Positions 1 through 6,821 of a DNA stretch of 7,014 nt are shown piece by piece. The position numbers and the translations under genes are program-made. The DNA lies in the NCBI GenBank assembly GCA_937888615.1, contig CALABZ010000136.1, positions 1 through 7,014 on the forward strand. The letters run 5' to 3'. How positions within the stretch are numbered: position 1 is the first letter of the stretch; every line of letters begins with the position of its first letter. The notes under the pieces were generated by a model that had not been told where the DNA came from, ran no database searches, and saw only the letters and a list, made by a program, of their open reading frames with translations. The stretch comes from an uncultured Lentisphaeria bacterium (lineage in GTDB: Bacteria > Verrucomicrobiota > Lentisphaeria > Victivallales > Victivallaceae).

Positions 1-140
1 CTCCCTCCGAACTCAAAAGGAGCTCTGAGTTATGGTCCAAAACGGAGAAGAGGCATTTGAGGGGGTGGAGATGCCGTTTTTTGGCATTTTTCGGGGATTT
101 TGCGGCTTGGGGGAATATTGGCTAAATTCGATATTTTGAG
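1..140. other. Left flank without a gene
   Basis: No open frame here has a credible start, ribosome binding site or recognisable product. Two small inverted repeats are visible. One pairs AACTCA (10-15) with TGAGTT (26-31). The other pairs ATGCC (71-75) with GGCAT (83-87) and is followed by a short T run (88-91), so it is at most a weak terminator. Given the tRNA end and terminator just to the right, this stretch is probably chromosomal sequence outside the mobile element. That assignment is inference from the junction and does not come from any recognised gene. Confidence 0.5.
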
Positions 141-180
141 GAAGAAAAAACCGACTTGGATGATTTTCCAAGCCGGTTTC
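141..180 (-). terminator. Rho-independent terminator of a tRNA gene (minus strand)
   Basis: Bases 151-160 pair with 167-176 around a 6-nt loop, and AAA (148-150) pairs with TTT (177-179), giving about 13 pairs. The only non-Watson-Crick position (154/173) is an A.C mismatch if read on the + strand but a G.U wobble in minus-strand RNA. The run of A at 145-150 becomes a U tract after the hairpin on the minus strand. Both points show that it works in the minus direction. It begins 12 nt beyond the CCA end of the tRNA fragment at 191-213, the usual place for a tRNA terminator. Confidence 0.85.
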
Positions 181-190
181 AGTAGTAAAT

Positions 191-213
191 TGGTAGCGGG
201 GGTAGGAATCGAA
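191..213 (-). other. tRNA 3'-end fragment, probable attachment site (att)
   Basis: Read on the minus strand, this stretch has every part of a tRNA 3' end. There is a 7-nt T-loop TTCGATT (213-207), the T-stem 3' strand CCTAC (206-202), the acceptor 3' strand CCCCGCT (201-195), discriminator A (194) and encoded CCA (193-191). The expected T-stem 5' strand would read CCTAC on the + strand at 214-218, but the sequence there is ATAAG, so the tRNA is lost exactly at the edge of the T-loop. Tyrosine integrases commonly use tRNA 3' ends, often the T-loop, as attB and leave a 3' duplicate at one end. The integrase gene starts 110 bp away. The tRNA identity cannot be told; its 5' acceptor strand should read AGCGGGG. 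Confidence 0.8.
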
Positions 214-233
214 ATAAGCTCAAATTTTACTGA

Positions 234-252
234 TTTTTGCCACTTTTTGCCA
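234..252 (+). repeat. Tandem TTTTTGCCA repeat near att
   Basis: The nonamer TTTTTGCCA occurs at 234-242 and again at 244-252, exactly 10 bp apart (one helical turn). A related CTTTTGGCA lies at 273-281. Placed between the presumed core site and the integrase gene, they could be arm-type binding sites for the integrase or an excisionase. They could equally be chance in an AT-rich leader. Only the repeat itself is seen; the function is inferred. Confidence 0.35.
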
Positions 253-275
253 TTTCTCACTTTAAAACCCGACTT

Positions 276-304
276 TTGGCAATATATTGGTTATATGCGA
301 TATT
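276..304 (+). promoter_or_regulatory. Possible sigma-70-like promoter for the integrase
   Basis: TTGGCA (276-281, five of six consensus bases) and GATATT (299-304, four of six) are separated by 17 bp. The weakness is position: transcription would begin near 311, on the ribosome binding site at 310-314, which leaves almost no leader. The true promoter may therefore lie further upstream, for example TTGCCA (237-242) with TTTAAA (261-266). Confidence 0.2.
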
Positions 305-309
305 GACCC

Positions 310-314
310 GGAGA
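310..314 (+). promoter_or_regulatory. Ribosome binding site deciding the integrase start
   Basis: GGAGA lies 8 nt before the ATG at 323. It favours this ATG over the in-frame TTG at 287, which has no purine-rich sequence in front of it. Confidence 0.7.
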
Positions 315-322
315 ACACTGTC

Positions 323-1687
323 ATGGCAACGAAAAAAACAAAGACAAATCCGAATCTGACATCCGTCAAACTTTCCACCGGTACTATATACCAGACCAAG
401 GCAAAAGGCAATTACTATTTCCGTTATCAACTCAACGGAAAGCGGAAAAATGTCAATCTGGAGACGAATCACATTGAAGAGGCCAAAATCAAGGTGGAAA
501 CAGAAATTCTGCCTTTGCTCAAGGCCCCCAGCGCCGAAGTCGTCGCCGCACACGTCAATCATGCCAAAGGCTGGAGCCGACAGCATGAACGCCTCGAACT
601 GAACCGCATCTGGGAAGTCTACTCAGCCCATCCGGATCGTGCTCGTCCTAAAAATCTCAAATGCTGGAAGATATACGAGGCATATCTGAATGAATTTCTG
701 ACCTGGCTGGCCAGTTCTCATCCGGAAGCCCAATATATGGACGAAATCCGCGATATTGACGCTGCCGGCATCAAGATGGACAGGAATATCGCCGCCGAGT
801 ACACGGATTACCTGAAAAAGCAACCGCTATCCGTCGATACCCACAACAAGAAACTGGCCCGTATCGCCAACATCTTCCGGACCCTCGCCAAATACCTCGA
901 GGTTGCGTCTCCGTGGGACAATCCCAAGCTGAAACGCCATCAAAAGGAAGAAACGCATATCAAAGACCATCGCCGCCCATTTCCGCCGGATAAGGAAAAA
1001 GAGATGTTCGAAGCTTTGAAACCGGAATCCAAACTGCGCCTGATCAATAAATCTGAAATCGAAGTCCTGTTCTATATCCTCAAATACACTGGACAACGGC
1101 AAAAGGACTGCGTGAACCTTTCCTGGAAGAAAATTAACATGGAAAGACGCCGTTTATGGGTGACGCAGGAGAAAACCGGTAAAGACGTGTCCCTCCCCAT
1201 TGCCCCGGAGCTTTACGACATGCTGAAAAAGGCTGAAACATGGAAAGAAAACGACTATGTTCTTCCCAAAACAGCCGCTCGCTACGCGATTACGGCTTCC
1301 GACGGGACCCATGAGGGGGTAAACCTCGTAAACAAACAACTTTTGAATGTAATTAAATATGTGGGTCTGGAACCCAGTATTGAAATTCCCGGTCGAGCCA
1401 AAAAAATGACCATCTACGGCATACATAGTTTTCGGCATGGTTTTGCCAGCCATTGCGCCGAGTCCGGGATTCCAAGAGCCGTCTGCGCGTCCATCCTGGG
1501 GGCAGACAGCGCCATTATCGACGCCTATTATGTCCACATCGGCGAAGAGGCCCAGGAAAAAGCAATCATGGCCCTGAGTAACAAACAAAAAACCGCCGAG
1601 GACCGCATAGCAGCGGCCCTCGCGATCATCGATAATCTTTCCAACAAAACAAAGGTAATTCAATCCATAGAAAAAGCATTAAGGTAA
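323..1687 (+). CDS. Tyrosine recombinase (site-specific integrase)
   Basis: A 454-residue integrase expected to insert and excise the element at the tRNA-derived att site 110 bp upstream. The N-terminal part (about residues 14-60) has the form of an arm-binding domain (YYFRYQLNGKRK). Residues 95-200 resemble a SAM-like core-binding domain, and 240-410 are the catalytic domain. Visible catalytic residues are Arg259 in TGQR, the beta-hairpin Lys284 in EKTGK, His368 and Arg371 in HSFRHG, and the nucleophile Tyr403 in AYYVH. The second His/Trp position, normally LGH, is Ala394 in LGADS, which is atypical. The ATG at 323 is chosen for its GGAGA ribosome binding site. The gene is markedly GC-richer than the DNA after it. 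No clear terminator follows. The family resembles integrases I associate with Lentisphaerota/Verrucomicrobiota elements, but I am not sure of this. Confidence 0.93.
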   Translation: MATKKTKTNPNLTSVKLSTGTIYQTKAKGNYYFRYQLNGKRKNVNLETNHIEEAKIKVETEILPLLKAPSAEVVAAHVNHAKGWSRQHERLELNRIWEVYSAHPDRARPKNLKCWKIYEAYLNEFLTWLASSHPEAQYMDEIRDIDAAGIKMDRNIAAEYTDYLKKQPLSVDTHNKKLARIANIFRTLAKYLEVASPWDNPKLKRHQKEETHIKDHRRPFPPDKEKEMFEALKPESKLRLINKSEIEVLFYILKYTGQRQKDCVNLSWKKINMERRRLWVTQEKTGKDVSLPIAPELYDMLKKAETWKENDYVLPKTAARYAITASDGTHEGVNLVNKQLLNVIKYVGLEPSIEIPGRAKKMTIYGIHSFRHGFASHCAESGIPRAVCASILGADSAIIDAYYVHIGEEAQEKAIMALSNKQKTAEDRIAAALAIIDNLSNKTKVIQSIEKALR

Positions 1688-1982
1688 TATGGATACAGAA
1701 TAAGATATTTCATTGTTGCCATAAAAATTTTTCATAAGTTTACTTTTTAGTCGCTTGGCCACGTAAATTGCAGGTGGAAAAATATTAGACAAAATCACTC
1801 TATTCATTGTTAAAAATTTGCTTTTTATGTTTTGCAATCTACATTGTTAAATCTTGTTTAAACCAGTATGTCCTGATTGTCTTTGCCAAAATTCTGTCTG
1901 GACGTATTGTTTACAGGCTTATTTTGGTGACAAAATTGTGGATTTGATTTCTGTAAGGATTCAGGTTCGTAAAAGGAAACCG
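1688..1982. other. AT-rich spacer between integrase and defence operon
   Basis: This stretch is extremely AT-rich (the row at 1801-1860 is about 20% GC). It contains a short direct repeat CATTGTTAAA at 1805-1814 and 1842-1851 (37 bp apart), and CATTGTTGCC at 1711-1720 is similar at its start. I see no well-spaced -35/-10 pair and no convincing terminator. TTGCCA (1716-1721) with TTTACT (1739-1744) at 17 bp is only a weak promoter candidate. The promoter for the downstream operon is expected in this region, but I cannot place it. Confidence 0.5.
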
Positions 1983-2075
1983 ATGAATACGGGAGGTCAA
2001 GGAGTTATTAAATATTTAAGGTGGCGTATAAGAAAAAGAGAAATTTATTTGGCAGTGACATATTATGATTATTGA
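1983..2075 (+). CDS. Possible 30-aa leader peptide overlapping the helicase start
   Basis: This short ORF starts with ATG and has AAGGA at 1973-1977, 5 nt upstream, which is better than anything before the helicase start. The peptide begins MNTGGQGVIKYL, has a basic centre (RWRIRKR) and ends in YYDY. Its stop (TGA, 2073-2075) lies 11 nt inside the helicase frame, which opens at 2065. It could couple helicase translation to ribosomes terminating here, or be a regulatory leader. It has no recognised family and may be chance. The frame stays open further upstream to a TTG at 1854, but the extra part has no ribosome binding site. Confidence 0.3.
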   Translation: MNTGGQGVIKYLRWRIRKREIYLAVTYYDY

Positions 2076-5000
2076 TAACAAAAAGCATGGTAAGGTTGGA
2101 GTGGAACTTCAAAAATCAATAGAAAACGGTTCCCGTTTATCATTGATTTCAGGCTGTTTTTCTATTTGGGCATTTGCTGAACTAAAAAAAGAACTTTTAA
2201 AAATCGAACGAGCTAGATTTCTCTTCCCCGATACCGAATTGAATAAATCCATAAATGACTCTACCTTATTATGTGCCGCTTCTGACAGAAAGTTCCGTAA
2301 CTCTCTCAATCTATCAAAGGTTGCCCGTGAATGCGCCAATTGGTTTAGCAATAAAGTTGATGTAAAAATTGCAGAATATCCTATTCCTCAAAACCTTTAC
2401 CATGTCGTGTCTAAAGTTAATGATGCTATTGCTATTCATGGGAGTTCAAATTTTACGACTGAAGGTTTGGGGTTTTCTCCATCTCGTTCCATGCATATGA
2501 ATTACTGTTCTGGTGAACCATCAGAAACAAAGGCACTGCTGGAATGGTTTGATTCGATATGGAATGATCCTAAAGAAGTGCACAATGCCAAAGATGATTT
2601 ATTGAAGAGTTTGGAAAAGATATTCGAAGATAAATCTCCCAAAATTATTTATTTTTTCATACTATTTAATATTTTCAAGGATTTTGTGGGGGAGCTCGAA
2701 GAGGAAAATATTATCAAAACAAGAACGGGGATAAAAGAAACGCTGATTTGGAATAAGCTCTACAAGTTCCAGCGTGACGGAGTTCTTGGTGCTATTGATA
2801 AAATCGAACGGTTTAATGGCTGTATAATCGCCGACAGCGTGGGCCTGGGAAAGACTTTTGAGGCTCTTGCCGTTATCAAGTATTATGAACTGAGAAACGA
2901 CAGAATACTTGTATTATGCCCAAAAAAGTTGCGGGAAAATTGGACTTTATATACCGTTAACGACAAGCGCAATATTTTAGCCAATGACAGATTTAATTAT
3001 GACGTGTTGAACCATACAGACCTGACCAGAAACCAGGGAATGTCTGGTGAAATCAACCTTGCCACGATAAACTGGAGCAATTATGACCTTGTGGTCATTG
3101 ATGAGTCCCATAACTTCAGGAATAATCCAGCGAGAAAAGAAGGTATAACCCGTTATGCCAGACTTATGGATGATTTGATCAGAGCCGGAGTTAAGACAAA
3201 AATACTGATGTTATCGGCCACCCCGGTTAACAGCAGGATGAATGACCTGAAAAATCAAGTTGCATTCATTACGGAGGGCATAGACGACGCTCTTTATAAT
3301 GACGGGATTTACAGCATAGAGCAAACCCTGAAAAAAGCTCAGACCAAATTCAATCAATGGCTACGGCTACAGGAAGATGAGCGTACCACGGAAAATTTAC
3401 TGGCAAGTCTGAATTTCGACTACTTCAAACTGCTTGATCTCCTGACTATCGCAAGGTCACGCAAGCACATTGAGAAATATTACGATATTGCTGAAATCGG
3501 CGATTTTCCATTTCGCAAAGAACCTCGGAACATAAAATCTGATATTGATCTTTCAGAAAAGTTTCCCCCGCTTAGAGAAATAAACCGAAATATCAGGCGT
3601 CTAAATCTGGGCGCTTATGCGCCTTTGAAATATGTACTGGAAGATAAACGTGAAGAATACAGTCGCAAATATGATATGACCGTACAGGGGGGGTCGGTAT
3701 TCAGGCAGGTTGACCGCGAGTTAAACTTAATTCATCTGGTTCGGGTCAACCTGTTGAAAAGGATGGAAAGCTCCATTAATTCCTTTACGCAAACACTGGA
3801 AAGCCTGTTGGAAAATGTACGTTCGATTATAGGCAAAATCGATTCACATGACCATTCAGAATTTGAAGAGCTCAATATAGAAGACATTGAGGCCGATTCC
3901 GAAGAATTTGAGCCTTTTGTCGTTGGTCGCAAAGTAAAAGTTTTAATTCAGGATGTTGATCGTATACGCTGGATGCAAGATTTACAGGAAGACGAGGAAC
4001 TGTTGATCGGGCTTTTGCGGGAATCGCGCCAGATAGATGCTTCCCGGGATGCAAAACTGGCAGACTTGAGAACTCATATAAAGAACAAGGTTCAAAATCC
4101 GATAAATCCGGGAAACCGAAAGATTATCATTTTTACAGCATTTGCCGATACCGCAAAATATCTTTATGAAAATATTGCCGCCTGGGCGGCACAGGAGCTG
4201 GAGCTTTATTCCGCGCTGGTTACCGGCACCGGAGGGAATCAGACAACCATGTCCGGGATTCATAAAGATTTGGCCTCGATATTATCTTCTTTTTCTCCGC
4301 TATCCAAAGAGCGGACAAAAATAGACCAAACTTTGACCGCCGAGATTGATATTCTTATTGCCACCGACTGTATCTCTGAGGGACAGAACCTTCAGGACTG
4401 CGACTATCTGATCAATTACGATATTCACTGGAACCCGGTCAGGATTATTCAACGGTTCGGACGCATTGATCGCCTTGGTTCGCGTAATGAAGTGATTCAA
4501 CTGGTGAACTTCTGGCCAAACATGGAACTGGACGAATATATCAATCTCGAAGCCAGGGTTTCCGGCAGAATGGTGTTGCTGGATATTTCCGCCACCGGAG
4601 AGGAAAACGTTATCGAATACACTGATGCTGCGACAATGAATGATTTGGAATATCGACGCAGACAACTGGAGCGTCTGCTCCGTGAAGTCGTGGATATCGA
4701 GGATATCAATGGCGGCATCTCCATTACTGATTTGACCATGAATGATTTTCGCATGGATCTCAGCGGATTTCTCAAGGATAATCCGGAGGATATGACACGT
4801 TTCTCAATTGGCGCGTTTTCGGTGGTTTGTTCAGATGAACTGATGGATTTCAAGCTGGAACCGGGAGTTATTTTCTGTCTGAAAAATATAAGTGGAAAAG
4901 TAGTTTCCGATTCGTCTTACGCGCTTGAACCGTATTATCTGATATATGTCGCGGATGATGGACATATTATCCTCAGTTTTTCTCAGGCAAAAAAAATCCT

Positions 5001-5271
5001 GGATATCATCAAAAAGCTTTCCCTGGGGCACTCCAGCCCCGACGAAAAGGCATTGGAGTGGTTTAACCGCAAAACGGACAACGCCAACGATATGTCTCAT
5101 TACAGGGAGCTATTGGCCAAAGCGATAGGTGAACTCACGGGTAAAGCGGAAGAATTCGGAATGTCGTCATTATTCAAGCCGGAGACCAGTTTGCTTTCTG
5201 GAGAGTTTTTCGGTGGAATTAATGATTTTGAGGTCATATCTTATTTGATTATTGCTGGAGAAAAGGCATGA
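2065..5271 (+). CDS. PLD-like/SNF2-type helicase, probable defence protein
   Basis: A 1068-residue superfamily 2 ATPase of the kind annotated as 'helicase-related protein' with an N-terminal phospholipase D-like domain. Residues 1-165 form the PLD-like part (start IIDNKKHGKVG, His113, GSSNFT at 126-131). The first RecA lobe has a Q-like motif (FQ, 235-236), Walker A ADSVGLGKT (256-264), DESH (346-349) and SAT (384-386). A long insert, with TIARSRKHIEKYY at 461-473 and acidic segments near 594-617, separates it from the second lobe (about 685-850). That lobe has IIIFTAF (687-693), ATDCISEGQNLQ (766-777) and QRFGRIDRLG (796-805). The C-terminal 200 residues are unassigned. All ATPase motifs look intact, so ATP-driven DNA translocation or remodelling is likely. 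The PLD motif is degenerate. The start matches the family's usual N-terminus from memory, but no good ribosome binding site precedes it. It leads a 4-gene operon, and the 5' third is AT-richer than the rest. Confidence 0.92.
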   Translation: MIIDNKKHGKVGVELQKSIENGSRLSLISGCFSIWAFAELKKELLKIERARFLFPDTELNKSINDSTLLCAASDRKFRNSLNLSKVARECANWFSNKVDVKIAEYPIPQNLYHVVSKVNDAIAIHGSSNFTTEGLGFSPSRSMHMNYCSGEPSETKALLEWFDSIWNDPKEVHNAKDDLLKSLEKIFEDKSPKIIYFFILFNIFKDFVGELEEENIIKTRTGIKETLIWNKLYKFQRDGVLGAIDKIERFNGCIIADSVGLGKTFEALAVIKYYELRNDRILVLCPKKLRENWTLYTVNDKRNILANDRFNYDVLNHTDLTRNQGMSGEINLATINWSNYDLVVIDESHNFRNNPARKEGITRYARLMDDLIRAGVKTKILMLSATPVNSRMNDLKNQVAFITEGIDDALYNDGIYSIEQTLKKAQTKFNQWLRLQEDERTTENLLASLNFDYFKLLDLLTIARSRKHIEKYYDIAEIGDFPFRKEPRNIKSDIDLSEKFPPLREINRNIRRLNLGAYAPLKYVLEDKREEYSRKYDMTVQGGSVFRQVDRELNLIHLVRVNLLKRMESSINSFTQTLESLLENVRSIIGKIDSHDHSEFEELNIEDIEADSEEFEPFVVGRKVKVLIQDVDRIRWMQDLQEDEELLIGLLRESRQIDASRDAKLADLRTHIKNKVQNPINPGNRKIIIFTAFADTAKYLYENIAAWAAQELELYSALVTGTGGNQTTMSGIHKDLASILSSFSPLSKERTKIDQTLTAEIDILIATDCISEGQNLQDCDYLINYDIHWNPVRIIQRFGRIDRLGSRNEVIQLVNFWPNMELDEYINLEARVSGRMVLLDISATGEENVIEYTDAATMNDLEYRRRQLERLLREVVDIEDINGGISITDLTMNDFRMDLSGFLKDNPEDMTRFSIGAFSVVCSDELMDFKLEPGVIFCLKNISGKVVSDSSYALEPYYLIYVADDGHIILSFSQAKKILDIIKKLSLGHSSPDEKALEWFNRKTDNANDMSHYRELLAKAIGELTGKAEEFGMSSLFKPETSLLSGEFFGGINDFEVISYLIIAGEKA

Positions 5272-6020
5272 CCATGTTAAAGGAAATCCTGAATTCGTTT
5301 CCGGGCAGATGCCATGTCGGGAAGAAAATTCCCCAAAAGCTTTTTTTGGCAAACGAACAGCTTTCGGCCGGCGACAAACGGCTGGTCAAAAACAATATTA
5401 AGGAAGTCATGGTACAATACCAGATATCCGCCATGAACAGCTCCGTCGAGTCATATGCAGACAATGAGCGACAATACAATGAAGTACTCGTCATTGAAGC
5501 GAGAATAAAAATCCCCAGACAGCTTAATCAATTGACGGAGATGATACATCGCTCTATACCTAATCCGGTTTTCCTGATTGTCGCTTATGGGGATGAATAC
5601 CGATTCAGCGTTGCGGACAAACGCATCAATCAGGCAGATGACAACAAGCGGGTAGTCGAAGATATTATCAGCAGTGAATGGATAGGCCGGGAATCGGAGA
5701 ATGGCATTGAACGTGACTTCACCAAAAGTTTTTCAGGCATTTCTGGCGCGACAAATCTTTTTTTGCTGTATCAGGATTTGAAGAAACGTGTTATCGCACT
5801 TATTTTAGCTGCTCATACCGGACGCTTCCGGCTGGAATCACCTTTAACTGTTGATGAACAAGTTAAGCTGTTTCGGAAAATTGACGAACTGGAGAAACTG
5901 GCGGTCGGGTTGCGACTGAAATTAAAGGGTGAAAAGCAATTGGGGCGACAGGTAGAGATAAATGTGCAAATCAAAAATATTGAAGATAAAATATATCAGT
6001 CCAGGAGTTTGATACAATGA
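5268..6020 (+). CDS. DUF4391 domain protein
   Basis: A 250-residue protein matching my memory of DUF4391. Its N-terminus is FPGRCHVGKKIPQKLF (11-26). A central segment is rich in beta strands (VLVIEARI 73-80, PVFLIVAYGDEYRF 100-113). The C-terminus is coiled-coil-like (about 198-246), with the family-typical GEKQLGRQVEIN (221-232). The biochemical role is unknown to me. In genomes it tends to sit beside a PLD-SNF2 helicase and type III Mod/Res genes, so it is probably an accessory or adaptor subunit; the coiled coil suits a protein-contact role (inference). The ATG at 5268 overlaps the helicase stop by 4 bp and has GGAG at 5257-5260; an ATG two codons later is the alternative. The overlap suggests translational coupling and a fixed ratio with the helicase. 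Confidence 0.85.
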   Translation: MTMLKEILNSFPGRCHVGKKIPQKLFLANEQLSAGDKRLVKNNIKEVMVQYQISAMNSSVESYADNERQYNEVLVIEARIKIPRQLNQLTEMIHRSIPNPVFLIVAYGDEYRFSVADKRINQADDNKRVVEDIISSEWIGRESENGIERDFTKSFSGISGATNLFLLYQDLKKRVIALILAAHTGRFRLESPLTVDEQVKLFRKIDELEKLAVGLRLKLKGEKQLGRQVEINVQIKNIEDKIYQSRSLIQ

Positions 6021-6811
6021 GTCAGAATTCTCAACAAGGAAAATACGAAAATTGTTATGTCGCGTTTCTGGATATTTTAGGTTTAAAAAATAAAGTAGCA
6101 GAGAGTGTTAATGATGAACAGAAATTAAAAACTCTTATAGAGTCAATTGAAGAATATTGTAAAATTTCTGGCATTGAAACCAAGCAGACAGGGAAAAGTG
6201 ATTTAAATATCAAAATTAGATTCTTCTCTGATTCGCTTGTTTTTTTTATGCGACAAGACGGTGATATTTCTCAAATGCTATTTCTGATTCGTTTCATTCA
6301 GGATCAGCTTTGGGGTAAGGGCTTATGCTTAAGAGGTGGAATCACGCTCGATGAAATGTTTTGGTGTGACAATAAAAATATTACTATCGGTCCAGGTCTG
6401 GTCGAAGCATACAAACTTGAGAATGAGATAGCAATTTATCCAAGAATCATAATATCAGAAAATTTGTATGATCGCATTAAAGATAATCATGTCGGACCTT
6501 TTGGCGCGAATGAAAACTTAAAGCTGGACTCCCTGATCAAAGAAGATAATGATGGCCTTTTCTTTCTTGACTTGCTGAATAAAAACATCAATCGGCCGGA
6601 AAACGAAAAGCTAAAAATTGAAGATAATAGTTTTTATATTAAATATGAAAACCATTCAGAAGACAAGCGGAGAGATATCTTATCTGCGGTTGATAACACG
6701 ATTAAAAATAACATCAGTGACAAACCTAAAATACAGCAAAAGTATAAATGGCTGAAAAGCTATATGAATTCTTCAAGAGCAGAAACAAATGAAGAAAATG
6801 TGATAAAATAA
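6017..6811 (+). CDS. Divergent class III nucleotidyl-cyclase-like protein
   Basis: A 264-residue protein with no assigned family that I can name, but its first 150 residues follow the order of class III cyclase elements. YVAFLDILGLKN (14-25) carries Asp19 at the usual first metal site. IRFFSDSLVFF (67-77) carries Asp72 at the second. LRGGIT (105-110) matches the RxGIxxG strand, and IGPGLVEAYKLE (124-135), followed by a strand-and-helix pair (PRIIISENLYDRI), matches the G-x-x-VNxAARLE segment. In that alignment the transition-state Asn and Arg become Val129 and Lys133, so activity may be altered or lost. The C-terminus (KYKWLKSYMN, 242-251) resembles tails of similar hypothetical proteins. There is no membrane segment, so it is probably cytosolic. 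The start overlaps the DUF4391 stop by 4 bp, with AGGAG at 6003-6007. The gene is much AT-richer than both neighbours. Pycsar cyclases are the known defence members of this fold, but no Pycsar effector is seen here. Confidence 0.62.
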   Translation: MSQNSQQGKYENCYVAFLDILGLKNKVAESVNDEQKLKTLIESIEEYCKISGIETKQTGKSDLNIKIRFFSDSLVFFMRQDGDISQMLFLIRFIQDQLWGKGLCLRGGITLDEMFWCDNKNITIGPGLVEAYKLENEIAIYPRIIISENLYDRIKDNHVGPFGANENLKLDSLIKEDNDGLFFLDLLNKNINRPENEKLKIEDNSFYIKYENHSEDKRRDILSAVDNTIKNNISDKPKIQQKYKWLKSYMNSSRAETNEENVIK

Positions 6812-6821
6812 AGGCAATATA

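Noticed and set aside
71..91. Hairpin ATGCC/GGCAT with a short T run as a + strand terminator
   Set aside because: Only 5 pairs with a T-rich loop, too weak to call and with no gene ending before it.
30..260. Minus-strand ORF of 76 aa and overlapping + strand ORF 100-306
   Set aside because: Both run through the tRNA fragment and its terminator, have no ribosome binding site and give low-complexity products.
1154..1663. Minus-strand ORF of 169 aa opposite the integrase
   Set aside because: Lies wholly antisense to conserved catalytic motifs of the integrase and has no recognisable domain.
1688..2064. CRISPR array or origin in the AT-rich spacer
   Set aside because: Only a single 10-bp direct repeat pair is present, with no regular repeat-spacer pattern and no iteron series.
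1854..2075. 73-aa ORF from a TTG start with Cys-Pro-Asp-Cys near its N-terminus, suggestive of a zinc ribbon or transposase remnant
   Set aside because: TTG start without a ribosome binding site in very AT-rich DNA. The second Cys pair does not fit a zinc ribbon and nothing else matches a transposase. Only the last 30 codons have a plausible start.
4300..4665. Minus-strand ORF of 121 aa opposite the helicase, overlapping another at 4497-4853
   Set aside because: Antisense to helicase motifs V and VI; a coding shadow with no family resemblance.
2065..5271. DISARM assignment because of PLD and SNF2 elements
   Set aside because: In DISARM the PLD protein (DrmC) and the SNF2 helicase (DrmD) are separate and accompanied by a DUF1998 protein (DrmB). 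Here the domains are fused and the neighbours are DUF4391 and a type III Mod.
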